NCBI GenBank assembly: GCA_946894095.1
Contig: OX335652.1
Coordinates: 14,097,001 to 14,161,000 of the forward strand
DNA length: 64,000 nt
DNA from: Incurvaria masculella
Lineage: Eukaryota > Arthropoda > Insecta > Lepidoptera > Incurvariidae
Direction: 5' to 3'
Part shown: positions 33,284 to 45,030 of the stretch, piece by piece
Numbering within the stretch: the first letter of the stretch is position 1
Layout: every line of letters begins with the position of its first letter
Translations under genes and position numbers: made by a program
The notes under the pieces: model-generated
Told to the model about the DNA's origin: nothing
Database searches by the model: none
Seen by the model: only the letters and a program-made list of their open reading frames with translations

Positions 33284-33664
33284 GTCAGCCTCAATGGCCC
33301 AGTGGCGCGACACTTCGGCGATCGCTCTCCGAAGTTAAGCAACGCTGGGTCCGGTATGGTCTTGGATGGGTGACCATTGGACCGTTGAGAGAGGCTGGCC
33401 GTGGTTCGGATTCCAAGTTAAACTGTAGGTCCCCTTCTTTACTTACTAGGTGGTAGGGTAAATCCCGCCCGGGTTGGTACCATCGCATTGGATGAACGAT
33501 GGTCGAAGCGGCAATGAAAATTGTCCGTGTTTTCCGTCCAGTTCAATGTAGCCGTGCAATATAAGGAAGGTCCTGGCATGGCACCTAGTTCCCATGTTGT
33601 GTGTTCGGCTAATACCATGACAGAAAGTGTGGTATTAGCCATCTATGTCCAGACACATAAAAAA
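33284..33664 (+). repeat. 5S rRNA-headed SINE (HaSE3-like), complete
   Basis: The head carries CTCCGAAGTTAAGCAACG (33328-33345) and CTTGGATGGGTGACC (33361-33375), the internal promoter (box A and box C) of 5S rRNA in correct order and spacing. Upstream at 33295-33305 is TGGCCCAGTGG, a perfect tRNA-type A box. The body from 33405 onward (GGATTCCAAGTTAAACTGTA, GGTTGGTACCATCGCATTGG, GTCCTGGCATGGCACCTAG, TGTGGTATTAGCCATC) is that of the tRNA-headed family S. From memory, a 5S-derived SINE sharing body and tail with a tRNA SINE was published from Helicoverpa armigera. It is not a 5S gene: only about nt 40-90 of 5S is present. Confidence 0.9.
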
Positions 33665-34018
33665 ATGATATTAAGATTATGGATATTATATCATTTGTCG
33701 GTTCAGCAATTACAGCGAAGAAGAACTGGGATGATAATTAGCTGGTTTTTTTAACGTCAACTTAGTCTAAGTTTACAAAAGTATTTGCCACTGCTTACAA
33801 TCACTGGTAAAACATTAAATTAATTTGAATTGACGAGAACGAACAACTCATGTTGTATGCAACAGTTTCTAACAAATATATGTTTATTTTTAAATACCAT
33901 GCCCGTCATCTAACATCTAATATATCAAAGTATGGATTTTAAGTAGTATTAATCGATACAACATATCGTTTCGAGGCAGCGACTAAACCTATCAGTTTTT
34001 TTAGCAATCGTCTGAAAA

Positions 34019-34110
34019 TTTAGGCGGCAGCGCAGTGGGTATGTAATCCAAAGGTAGCAGGTTAGAATCCTGTTTCAGACAAACATCCAAAACAAAATGT
34101 TTTTCTGATT
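34019..34110 (+). repeat. tRNA-like SINE head, second type
   Basis: GGCGGCAGCGCAGTGGGTAT and GGTAGCAGGTTAGAATCCTG followed by TTTCAGAC resemble A and B boxes (GGTTAGAATCC). The reversed sequence at ~27270-27325 is related. The body is unclear. Confidence 0.45.
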
Positions 34111-35229
34111 ATTTTCTGTATCTGATTACAATGGTTGGAAATCATGTGAGATAGCAGTAATGTCTAATATGTCAAAATATGGGGTTATGAACGGACAAAT
34201 TTTAAAATTAATAAATCGATAGGAAGTACACTGCACTTGGATTTGTCACATATCATTAGCCAGTATAAAAATCACCGGAAAATAACTTGAAAGATACAAG
34301 CTAGCTAGATTTATTTTACGTCCACTTAGCCTTGGCTTACAAAAGTGTTAGCTTTTGTAAACGAAAAATGTTTGTTGTTAGTACCTGCTTGTGTAAATAT
34401 GATTTTTACTTACTTTACCCGTAGGAGAAAGTTCACAAACAAAGTTAAACAAATTATTACGATTACAAGAAAATAAACTATTAAAGTGGAATGCAAAACA
34501 TCGTATCAAATAATCATAAATGAAATGAAATGAAAAAATACTTAATTTGCAGCCAAACGGTACAAAAAGACGGAAATTAATGCCGCAAGGCATTCTCTAC
34601 CATTCAACCTTAGAGATGTAGGAGGGGTGCAGTGAGGCGGGCAAAAAAAATAACGTAGAACAAAATGAATTAAAGAAAATCTAAAGAAAAAGAAACCTAA
34701 AAATATGGATTTGTTTATTAAAATAAATTACATACCAATACGTACAAATACTTAAACATATTAATAGACATATGATACAAATACACATATATTATTATAG
34801 AACATATAAACAGATTTACACACACAAAAAAAAATACATACAAATATATATTTGATAAAAAGTGGTAAAAAAATAAAAAATAACGCTAGATTTTTGAAAA
34901 CAATGTGATAAGAAACAATCAGTAAGTAAGGAAATGATATTTAAGACGCTCTTTAAATATATTAATTGACTGAGATGTATGTAATATAAGTTTTTATTGC
35001 GAAAAACTATGTTGCCGATTGGAGCAGGCTAGTCCCCACAAACAGCGCCCACAAGCATTACGCTGGGTTCATCTAGCGCACCTCGAAATCATATTTTGGG
35101 GAAAGGGGTGATCTGAACCAGGAGACATGAACCTGAACAAAAAAGTGCCTATGTCACTCTCTGACCCATAAACGAAATCTGGACAAGAACTTCTTGTCGA
35201 CTACGTTGCTACGTTTAAGACGGATGAAC
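34111..35229. other. AT-rich, possible minus-strand LINE 3' region
   Basis: AGTACACTGCACTTGGATTT at ~34229 is an inverted copy of a sequence near 30600. The AT-rich 34700-34960 segment with reversed AATAAA-type ends could be a LINE 3' UTR. This is unproven. Confidence 0.3.
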
Positions 35230-35511
35230 AAAAAACCGGCCAAGTGCGAGTCGGACTCCCAAACGAAGGGTTCCGTACCATCGTACAAGATTTAACACAT
35301 AAATATCAAACATTTTTATATTTTTTTATTTAACCTGTTTGTTATTATAGCGGCCAAATAAATACACACTATGTGAAAATTTCAGCTGCCTACCTATTAC
35401 GGTTTATGAGATACAGCCCTGTGAGAGACGGACGGACGGACGGACAGCGGAGACTTGGTAATAGGGTTCCGTTTTCACCCTTTAGGTGCGGAACCCGCGG
35501 AACCCTAAAAA
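35230..35511 (+). repeat. Family P element, full length
   Basis: AAAAACCGGCCAAGTGCGAG start, GGGTTCCGTACCATCGTACA, GAGAGACGGACGGACGGACG, and an end with a duplicated GCGGAACCC (GTGCGGAACCCGCGGAACCC TAAAAA). Confidence 0.85.
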
Positions 35512-37529
35512 CACACTTTCAAATATATATAATTAGTACGTGACAGAAGTCCGCAGTCTTCACTATTCATTTTATAGAACCTCTCACATTTACACTACCC
35601 ATTAAATAATTAAAACATTCTATCCATAATATTATTCATTCCGTATGATCATTTAAATAGAAATTAGTTTAAGAATGGTATACAAATATTTATAAAAAAA
35701 AAATCAATAAAATATATCCATAGCTACTATATGGATATGTTAAGTAACCTCATGTGTACATTTTACGTGCCGTCCTCTAAGTTTTTAAATTCTATTTCAC
35801 TTAAAATAAAAAGGAAGTTAGCGAGTTGGGCGGAGTAGTGTTCCCAACCCAAGGGATCGAGAAAGAGAGAGATCTTACTTCGCTAAGTGCAATAACGTCG
35901 CTGGCTCGAACGATTCTCCTTGCGCACTTTCGTAATTCTGTTAAGAGTCTTGCAACATTTTCTGTCACTCGATTACCTTATTTCTCGAATTATATTTCTT
36001 CTCTCCGTAGTTCCTTCTGATACGAACTAATTTAACTAATTGTAATTCATTATTTACTCATACACATAACTTTTTTTTTTCGTGTAAAAACGCGTATAAC
36101 TATTTGACAATTTTTTAATGATACTGCTTAGATTTATTGCGAATTATTTTTATTTTATGACAATGTGAAAAATTGAATTGTATATCGAATTGATTTATAT
36201 TATCACGGCATACATTATTTAATTTTTTGATTTTGATTTTGAAATTAAAAATACACATTGTATTTATCGTTAAAACGTAATTTTGATTAGATCCACGATA
36301 TTAAAATCAAATTTCGCAGATCCTGTTGTCTTAATGCTTAAAAGTATAATTTAATTATCACAAGTGGCTATGGTTTTGTCTCTGCATAAAATAATGAAAA
36401 ATCATATTTCGATGAATCTACGACATTACTGAATGAATATTATCTACTATTTGGAGAATTGGCCTCGTCTTGTGACCCGCCAAGGCATCTATGTGACAGA
36501 CTGAGGTTTGATTGGATGTCAGGAGCTGCACTGGAACTGCGGGGAGATGTGAGAAGGATAGAATAGGGTAGCAGAGCCGCTCCTGAAACACAATTATCTA
36601 ATTGTTTTTTTATTGAAATGAAAGGTTTTCACAAATTTTGGCGTCGTTTGGTTCTATTATTATATCAGTAATGTTGGCAAATATTGTTAACCAATATTAT
36701 TGAAATAATCTGGGCGCTTGGGAGCTAGATTTTTTTTTCTTGCTATCAATAATATAGGCAACTATTAAAAGATTTCTCCATCCTGATTTCAGTGCATTTT
36801 GTTCAACTCTTTTTAAAAATGTGCCCCACAAAGAAATGATAATTTATTAAGTTGTACATACATTATTATTATTGTATTTATTAATGTTATCATCATGAAA
36901 AAAACTTTATTCAACCAATGTTTAAGGAAATACATCAATATTTTCACAAATTTTACCTAATTTAATTCGTCTTGATACAAAATATATGTGACATAAGTGT
37001 GTGACAAAATAACTGTACAGCATACAGTTGACTTATTTTGTCATATTACTCACGCCTAAGATTTACAAAGCTCGTGCACAGAGCAAACAACACCTTCACG
37101 CCTTAGTTCTACAATGAACTGCAAACACAGCCGAAAAAAATATTAGTAAAAATTTAATTTGACAAAAAATCTATATTATTGCTAATAAAGAATAATTACA
37201 ATAGCAATACGAGTAATATTTCAAACCAATGCTTCTTTCAAAAAGCGTTGCGCACTTTACCCACGGTAGTGTATATAATATTTGCTTTAGCATTTTTTTT
37301 TATTTGATTAGAAATCACAAATTCAGGAATGTATATGAAAAGCCAATGTTACAATATATAAGAAGATAATCATAAATACTAACAAAACATTACATTTACG
37401 TGGGCGTTACTAAGTTCTCCCTCGCAAAAATGTAAATTCGTCGAAACTCAAATTCACATTTGAAAGAAACATATAATATAATTAATTCTCCTGCACATTT
37501 GTTATGGTTGTCTTATGATCGGTTTATAA
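35512..37529. other. Gene-free stretch
   Basis: AT-rich. A 64-codon plus frame at 35826-36020 and an imperfect inverted repeat at 37001-37043 (TGACAAAATAA..TTATTTTGTCA) are the only structures noticed. Confidence 0.4.
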
Positions 37530-38735
37530 AATGTTCTCGGTTCTGAGCACATAACATCTACTCACCAGCATGGATTTGTCCCCAGGCGCTCTACGATCAC
37601 GAATCTACTTGTGTGTCTAGACCACTGGACCCAAGAGTATGATTGTAAAAACCCAGTCGATGTGATTTACCTAGATTTTGAACGAGCATTTGACAAAGTT
37701 CCTCATAGACGACTACTGGTTAAATTAGAACATCTTGGAATACGAGGAAGGCTTTTAACATGGATAGAGAACTACTTGGTCGGCAGAACATACCAAGTGA
37801 GAGTGGGTAATTGCCTTTCGGGAGTGAAAGACGTTTTAAGCGGCGTTCCCCAAGGATCAGTTCTGGCACCGACTCTTTTCGGTCTCTATATCTCCGATAT
37901 CTGTGCTATTACCCAAGCCATGTCAAGCCTATTCGCCGACGACGCCAAACTCATCGCCAACCCCATTGTGAGCAGTGGGACACTCAGAGACGACCTGGAC
38001 AGAATATTGGAATGGACCCGTCACTGGCTTATACGAACCAATCCTTCGAAATGCACAGTGTTGCATATAGGGAAGAACAACCCAAGACTCCAGTACAAAA
38101 TCGGAACAGACATAATAGTCCCTACTCAGGCTCAGAAGGATCTTGGAATAACTATCTCAGAAGACCTAAAATGGGCAAATCATATAGAGACCATAGTTAA
38201 ACGAGCAAATGCCCTACTATACGTCATACGGAAATCATTTCAGAACCTGACCATAGAGACATTAATCAAAATATACAAATCTCACATTAGACCACTCCTG
38301 GAATATGGATTCCAAATATGGAATCCCTACTTCGTCAAAGATATTACTCTCCTAGAACGAGTTTAGAGAAGAGCGACCAAGATACCAAAAGTACTGAAGA
38401 AGAAACCATACGAGGAAAGACTAAAAGTGCTCAAGCTGACAACCTTGGAACAACGAAGAGAAAGGGGTGACCTCATAGAAACATACAAGATTCTCAATGA
38501 CTATTACGACTGTCCAGAACTGCAGAACCTCTTCACTAGAAACACAAATAGTCATCTCCGTGGTCATAGCCTAAAGCTCAATGCCACTGTCAGCTTAACA
38601 AACCCGAGACAACACTTCCTGTCGAATAGAGCAGTTGAAATGTGGAACAAGCTGCCAGAAGATGTCGTTGAAGCACCCACCACCAATTCTTTTAAAAACA
38701 GGCTTGACAAACACCTAAAAACACTAAACTAAAGT
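37530..38735 (+). pseudogene. CR1/Jockey-type LINE ORF2, reverse-transcriptase domain with one premature stop
   Basis: The frame is open from 37530 and reads QHGFVPRRSTITNLLVCLD, then NPVDVIYLDFERAFDKVPHR (RT block with the first catalytic D), GVPQGSVLAP (37843 region), SSLFADDAKLIA (catalytic F-A-D-D), WANHIETIVKRANALLYVIR, PLLEYGFQIWNP and ITLLERV, then a TAG at 38364-38366. After the stop it continues in frame as RRATKIPKVLKKKPYEERLK, LEQRRERGDLIETYKILN and the usual end VEMWNKLPEDVVEAPTTNSF ..FKNRLDKHLKTLN to TAA at 38730-38732. LERVQRRATK is common at this place, so a CAG-to-TAG change is likely. The 5' half (endonuclease) is absent. The 3' UTR runs to ~38805 with GTAAA and AAATAAATG repeats. 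This is the best preserved coding remnant of the window. Confidence 0.9.
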
Positions 38736-38805
38736 AACGAAAGTAAAGTAAAGTAAGTTCATCAAATAAATGAATAAATAAATAAAATAAATAATAAAAC
38801 TGCTT
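38736..38805 (+). repeat. LINE 3' UTR with simple-repeat tail
   Basis: AGTAACGAAAGTAAAGTAAA followed by AAATAAATGAATAAATAAAT; probable 3' end of the LINE above. Confidence 0.6.
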
Positions 38806-38904
38806 AAAGAGGCGTGAAACATATCATGCGTAGTATCAAGTGTCATTGTAAATTGTAAATATTAAGTATGGAATTCGCTATCCTACCTTTACTGATGGTT
38901 TGTA

Positions 38905-38965
38905 CACAATACTAGCTGAGGTACCCAGCTTCGCTCGGGTCAATGTAGTTTTGAACTGATGTCGG
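38905..38965 (+). repeat. Fragment of CTAGCTGA..CCCAGCTTCGCTCGGGT repeat
   Basis: ACTAGCTGAGGTACCCAGCT and TCGCTCGGGTCAATGTAG match a sequence I have repeatedly seen as an interspersed element end in Lepidoptera. Only this one piece occurs in the window. Confidence 0.4.
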
Positions 38966-39084
38966 GCTAGATTAGATTATTTCCAGAATATTGTATGATT
39001 TCCACGTACAAACTTGTGTCCCCTATATTTAATTTAGACCCTTATAAATAAATAAAATATGATAAATAGCTACAACTAGAAGCC

Positions 39085-39240
39085 TATGTATGTCCGTGTG
39101 CTCCAAATAAGTTCAATGCAGCTATGTTATATAAGGAAGTCCCTGGCATGACACCAAGTTACCATGAAGTGCGTTTAGCCAATATCACGACGATAGGCAT
39201 GTATTAGCCACCTATGATCAGTTTTACAAAAAACAACTAC
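39085..39240 (+). repeat. SINE family S, 3' half
   Basis: GTCCGTGTGCTCC, GTTCAATGCAGCTATGTTAT, CCCTGGCATGACACCAAG, GGCATGTATTAGCCACC and TTTACAAAAAAC follow the family tail in order. Confidence 0.7.
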
Positions 39241-39307
39241 CTGATACGCTATTCCCCTTCGAGGCGGTAATAATACGAAGAATTCTGTGCATCTTCTAAA
39301 ATAATAC

Positions 39308-39876
39308 TTAATGTTTACGGATGTACAGTGTTAAGTAAAGCTTACTTCTTTCCGACGTTTCGGCCACCACGTTGCGGGCATCATCAGGATCGCCGGCGCG
39401 ACCTCGAGGACCTCTGACGCGGCGTCCAGTCAGAAGTCAACTAAAGGTCATCGGCTGCGGAGATTGTAGCTGTGGGTAGGTTCAGCTACAGATGCGGCTA
39501 GTAACACAGCACTTCGTTGGGCGGTGATATTATCTGTGCAAAATATGCCCACGGTGTCACTATACGTCAGTGTGGGCAGCTGAACCTTTTTGTTGCCATA
39601 TTGTGCCAGTACTGGAAGCAAAGACGATTATAGCCTCATGCTGTCATCTCTGTTGAAATTCGGATGTCTTGAAATCTCAATGGATTATCGTACCAAGCGG
39701 GGTATATATTATTTTTCGAAAGCGATTGTTTTAGCTTGGTCGAAACGAATCCAATGATTGCTTCCATTGTTCATGACATGAGGTCGCGCCGCGATCCTGA
39801 TGATGTCCGCAACGTGGTGGACGAAACGTCGGAAAGAAGTAAGCTTTACTTAACACTGTACATCCGTAAACATTAA
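39308..39876. mobile_element. Inverted-terminus element with hammerhead-like motifs, probable Penelope derivative
   Basis: Arms 39308-39405 and 39780-39876 are near-perfect inverted copies (TTAATGTTTACGGATGTACA ... GTTAAGTAAAGCTTACTTCT ... GACGTTTCGG). The right arm contains CTGATGA (39797-39803), a GTCC..GGAC stem and GAAAC-GTC (39823-39830). The left arm carries the same on the opposite strand. CUGAUGA + stem II + GAAA is the hammerhead ribozyme core, known in terminal repeats of Penelope-like retroelements. One extra U follows CUGAUGA, and stem III is minimal. The ~375-bp interior has no ORF. Confidence 0.65.
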
Positions 39877-41937
39877 CTATTATATCGAAAAACAGTGAAA
39901 ATCTCAATCTTCTAAAATCTTAGAAATACCCTAGCAAATGGATTTTATGATGCGGTCCCTACTGAGGGTGATACATGTTTGGTGTAATAAGCGCGTAAGT
40001 AAAACCACGTATAGTTATATTTCAAAAATATCTACAAGGAATTAAGATTAAAAAAAAGTTCATTTGTCGACTGATGGACTAGCCATTATTTAAAGATAAA
40101 GCTGTAAATTTACGTGTAGACTTACTTGCGTCCTTGTAAAAGTGAATCTATACAGCTATTGTTACCCCCTTAAGGATAACAAAAGAAAAAAGTAGGTGCC
40201 AAAAATTATCGTTCGAAGCACCGCTGTTCGTCGATAAGTCTACCTTATTGACGCATGTTTTAGTTGAGAGTATGCGAAAAACAAAGATATCTATATCTTA
40301 AAAAAAATAACAAAAAAAATAGGCTTAACGTGATTCACGAATTGCGGAGCCATAAGCAACACACACAAAACACAACTTTTTTATGTTTAGGTGTACGATT
40401 CTAAAATTATGTACTATCCACGTTTGCGGTTGCCTTTAACACTGTACTCCACTCAAACAGTGTTGAATAGTACACTGCAATAGTAAGTACACATTAAATC
40501 GCGTGCAACGGCAGTTATTCAAGAGTGGTGTGGGCGTTAGCCAGTGAGGAATGACCAATTTGTTGGTGCCACCAGTGCCACCTAGTGGGTTGCCGAAGAA
40601 TAATGACACTTTGATAAGGGTAAATACTTAACTCAACAAAATACTGTCGAGTGTGTATAGTACAGAATGGAACTCTGATATGTGGTTTGATTCATCTCAA
40701 ACGTATGTAGGTTGGTAATTTTAAAATATAAATAAAACGATTTGTTAGCATTATTATACCTACTTATTATTTGTGTGTTTTTTTTTGTATTATGACTAAA
40801 ATGTTTAAACATAATTTTTGAAAGCAATTTTATTACGTACTAACTAAAATTATCTCTTCTGTAAACTCTCATTTATTAAGAAAACTAAATTTTAGGTCAG
40901 AAATAAAACATTTGGTTTAATAAAATAGAATGACTAAATTTGTTAAAAAACCTCGAGAACGGCTGCACCAATTATCCAAATTTTATTCCAATATTGGATG
41001 GATGGTTTTGGGGATGGATGGTGGCGCTGTTGTCGAGATTTAGAACTGATCGCCTGATTAACACGTCCACACCTTTGTGGACCACATTCTACCGGAAGCC
41101 TTCGTGTAAGTGTTAAAATGTTTATAACAGATTTCAGTGATACAATTTCGCCAAATTATACATTGCAACTAATCACAAAACTACACGAACACCTTTGCAA
41201 GATTTGTTAAAAGTAATCAAATATTTTCCGGCTATTGGAAACTCTGTCATTCGAAACAATCTCTGCATCTCCGGGAAACGAAACAATGACTTTAAAATCT
41301 CAAGAAATGCGCAATATTATTTTCTCTTGGCAACAAAAGCTACACCACGGGCGTCGTCGGCGGCGGATGCGAGGCTTGGGTAGGGCAACATTGAGTCGGA
41401 AGGCAGCGGCGGAAGAGCCTCCCACGCGACGCGCTAGACAATCCGTTTTACTCTCTGCGGTAGATAATCCTTGATATCTTTGACGTTGGACTTGGAGCTA
41501 TCCTTATTTAAAATCATAATCTTATTTAAGCATGGTTTCTTCGTAGTTTGGCTATTTATTGTAGTTGTTGTGTTAAGTAGTTATTATTGTTTGATTCATA
41601 TGAGATTAAACCTTTAGTTAAAATATGTAATTATTTTTTTCTCATTATTTCAACAAATTTCGTTAATATCTTCATAATACTCATGAAATTGATATCATCT
41701 TGACCCGTAATCTAGGAGTTTACATAAATAAATAGAAGCTTTCCGAGAAGTTCAAGTCGGTGAAGTTCTGTCTATCAAGTCCATTATGCAAACTTACTCT
41801 ATATACATTACATATTGGGTTTGCATAGACTATATAAGATCAAATAATATAATACTTGTAGTTTTCTACACAAAGAAGGAAAACAAGCAAATTTACACTG
41901 TCGATTCAACCAATTTAAATGTACAGTTTCGTTTTTT
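39877..41937. other. No assigned gene
   Basis: Mostly AT-rich. A GC-rich island at ~41340-41470 (GGGCGTCGTCGGCGGCGGAT) is open in two plus frames (41195-41383, 41235-41474) but shows no recognisable domain. Confidence 0.35.
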
Positions 41938-42083
41938 TTTTATGTGACTGGACATGGATGGCTAATACCACACCTTCTGTCATGGTATTATCCCAACACA
42001 CCACATGGGAACTAGGTGCCATGCCAGGACCTTCCTTATATCGCACGGCTACATTGAGCTGGATGGAAAACACGGACAAAAGT
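41938..42083 (-). repeat. SINE family S, 3' half
   Basis: TTTATGTGACTGGACATGGA, GGCTAATACCACACC, CACCACATGGGAACTAGGTG, CCATGCCAGGACCTTCC and GGATGGAAAACACGGACA are the reverse complement of the family tail. Its 3' end is well preserved. Confidence 0.85.
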
Positions 42084-42404
42084 TCTATTTTTTTATTATT
42101 CTCGGTTCATTTGTAAAACGTGGTTAACGTATTGTTTATAGAAAGTTTACGTTTCAGTGCATTAACTTTTATGTAATCATAAATAATCGTTTAGCAGGTT
42201 GTTCTAATCGTTTTAAGGTAGGTAGCCTTCATAAGAAAACAAATTATCAATGCAACCGTGATTTAGAAAAAGCAGCGAAGAAACTCTGCCATTTTGTTGC
42301 TTAAATAAATTTAGCACTGTGGGTGTGATCATGGTAACAGATATAGTTCATGAATATCATTCATATAAATTCATGGTCTGTTAATCATTTAAAAAACAAA
42401 CAAA

Positions 42405-42615
42405 AGTATATGAAGGGACAGGGAGAAAATAGACAAATTCACGGTTGACATTCCAAAAATAAAAATCGGTGGGTTCTAGATCCTTAATCTATTCCTTATA
42501 TATAGTTTGAAGAAGGACCTGGTAAGCCGGCATGATTTTCTGAGCCCCCTTAAATTTCAAAAGCCCTTGGGCGTCGTCTGGCACGCATACGCCATATGCA
42601 GCGCTTATAATACAA
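42405..42615 (+). mobile_element. LINE-A 3' fragment
   Basis: GGTTGACATTCCAAAAATAA, GGGTTCTAGATCCTTAATCT, GAAGAAGGACCTGGTAAGCC and GCATACGCCATATGCAGCGC match the 783-1132 copy in order. An internal segment is deleted and all frames are broken. Confidence 0.6.
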
Positions 42616-44261
42616 ATTATTAAGTGAAGTTTATGAGTTTAATTCAATAACTAAATATTTAGAAATCGGAGCAATAGCTAAATGGTATTTGTTCCAAAAA
42701 GTTTATATTGCCTAACATTATTTCAGTTTCATTTCAGAAATCCATCAAGGACAACCCCATATAAAATCATGTTTACCTTTAAAAAAAAACCTCCACGCAA
42801 AGTTTATCTATCGTGCAAGAAAATGTATCCTACATTTATGAATGCCAAATTTATTAAAGTATACCAGAGCATGCCAAAATTTGCGCCCAAACATTAACCC
42901 ATTTTAATGAGACTGGGTTAAAATTAAACGCTGCTATGTTTAAAATTTTCATCTCCAGTTTTAAATTGTGGCTTTGTGTCGGCAATTTTCTGTCTGCCTT
43001 AATACTATTACCAGAGTTTTGAGGTCGTAAATAATTTTAAGCAAAACAGCTAACGCGAACCGCTAAACTTTACTCTAGCGGAAAATCATTTATTAATAAA
43101 AAAATATGAGCAACCAAAATATTGCGCCTTTAGAAAGTAAATCGCTACTGGGAAAGTTGTATTCATAAAGTCATGTTTTTGATTTGTGTGTTCAAACTTT
43201 TGTTAAAATTCTGAAACCATTAGCTTTATACGTGCTGCTAACACCCAGGAATTTACCTAGAAATCTAGTCGAGAACCATCGACTGAAAACGCAGTGGTTA
43301 CGGCACTCACTCTAGGATTGCAAAGCCTCAGTCAAGTGACGGACTTGCTGCAACCAGAACATAGAAATATCAGTGGGAATGATTTTTTTTATTTATTTGG
43401 TGTGTCAACAGTGACTCATTTCGCAAATTGCAATAAAAAATCTTACAAAGAAACGAGATAAAATACTGAAACTATCACTAATAAGAGACAAACACAACAT
43501 GATATACATTTCTTTTTCAAAGGTCTAAGTCTAACGGTGTAACAGAGTTAAGTACATTTCGAAACGATCTGTACAAATGCTAATGAGTGTATAAGTAAGC
43601 TAAATATGAAATATAATTACATCTAAGGAAACACAAAATTGTGAAAAGGCTATTGAAATCACTCGTACATAAAGAAAGAAAAAAAAAACACATAACACAA
43701 ACAATATTTAACGGATGAAAAAGTTAAGTATTACTGACATTTTTTTAAGGCTAATAATGAGGATATAGTTACATCGATGCTGTGTGTTTTCGTAAGACTG
43801 TTGTAGTATGAGCACATTCTTGGAAGAGCTGAGTTTCGTCCCACCTTGGTGTGATATCTTTTAATATTTAGGGGAATGAAATTAATGATCCATTTAAAAA
43901 AAATATATACAACAAAATAACATAAATATAATCGTGTATGGAGTTAGTTCTCAAGGTAAATTAATCTTTAATGTTTACGACAAGTATATGCGTTTGATCC
44001 AATGGTACCGCCTTTACCAATAAAGGTAGGGACAGCGTACATAAGAATAGCATCAATTATTTTCCTTTTCTGTCTCGAAATTGCCTTACCTTTATTTTTT
44101 TTTCCTGTAACGTAATAATGTAACAGCTTAGTTATGAGTATGCTTGATAAACCCTGGTAAGAATAACTACTGGTTCGGTCGTCGGGAAAATAGACTTATT
44201 ACAATGGCGATATTATTTTGGCATGAAATTAATTTGATTTTATTTATTTAGATTTTGTTTT
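42616..44261. other. Gene-free stretch
   Basis: AT-rich. The segment 43385-43900 has the look of LINE 3' UTR sequence on the minus strand (reversed AATAAAT near 43388) but no coding part was found. Confidence 0.35.
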
Positions 44262-44430
44262 GCAGTTTTATAATTTTACATGGATTCCGAACCATGGAAA
44301 AGCTAGTATTCGTGACGAAATTAAATTATCCAACTCAAAAAGCGACAGATCATGAACGGGGCGGGGATCGAAATCATGACCTCTGCCATGGCAGGAAATT
44401 TCACGCGCCCCTGAGCTATGAGCCATTATT
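44262..44430 (-). repeat. SINE family S, tRNA-like head and proximal body
   Basis: On the minus strand GGCTCATAGCTCAGGGGCGC (A box TAGCTCAGGGG) and CATGATTTCGATCCCCGCCC (B box TTCGATCC) give the most tRNA-like head of the window. The proximal body follows (TTTCGTCACGAATACTAGCT, GGTTCGGAATCCATGTAAAA), and the copy then stops. Confidence 0.75.
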
Positions 44431-45030
44431 TAAATGCACTCAGTCTTTAGCGATATCTACATGACTTAATTTGGTAACCGATTGATGTTCAAGATGGCGA
44501 CCGATGAGTTTAGATTTTACCTCGCACAAAGTTATTTATGCCGGACTGAAACCAATAGTTACTAAAAACCAATAGAAAAAGAGGTATTGTAATAAGCAAA
44601 GTAGCATAAAATAAATGTATTTTAGTCTTTCACTCCTATAAAGCAAATTGTACATCCCGAAAATCACTGTAAAATCTTCGGAAACGGTGAAGCGAATTAT
44701 TTATGAGTAAAACAGTTCATTTAAGAAAATATCTCATTCGGCGTTAGAAAACCGCACCTTAGCGAGCAATCGCCGGGATTCGTGTAGCAGTTAAGGTCTA
44801 GTTTGACTTTGTGCGGTCGCGCGACGCAGTCGAGTGGGAGTCCGTGTCGTGGCGGGTAGCTTGGAATATCAAGCAGCTTTTAACTGTACTGGCCAAATCC
44901 TTGATAATTAAAATATCACATCTCAATCGTTGTTCTAACGTTTGATGACGTTAGAATTGTCTGGTACGTCATGTGATGTATTCGATAACTAGGCCACTGT
45001 CTACCGGTCTCATGACTCGCCAACTGCTGT
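44431..45030. other. No assigned gene
   Basis: Contains a short CpG-rich piece at ~44810-44870 (GCGGTCGCGCGACGCAGTCG). Not matched elsewhere in the window. Confidence 0.35.

Noticed and set aside
33328..33375. A 5S rRNA gene
   Set aside because: Only about the central 50 nt of 5S is present, it is fused to a SINE body, and two more degenerate copies have the same fusion.
37811..38200. 129-codon plus-strand ORF in a second frame
   Set aside because: Shadow frame of the LINE reverse transcriptase at 37530-38735.
44370..44430. A functional tRNA gene on the minus strand (also 5906, 7664, 15981, 58530)
   Set aside because: A and B boxes are present, but the acceptor stem does not pair convincingly and SINE body sequence follows at the expected fusion point.
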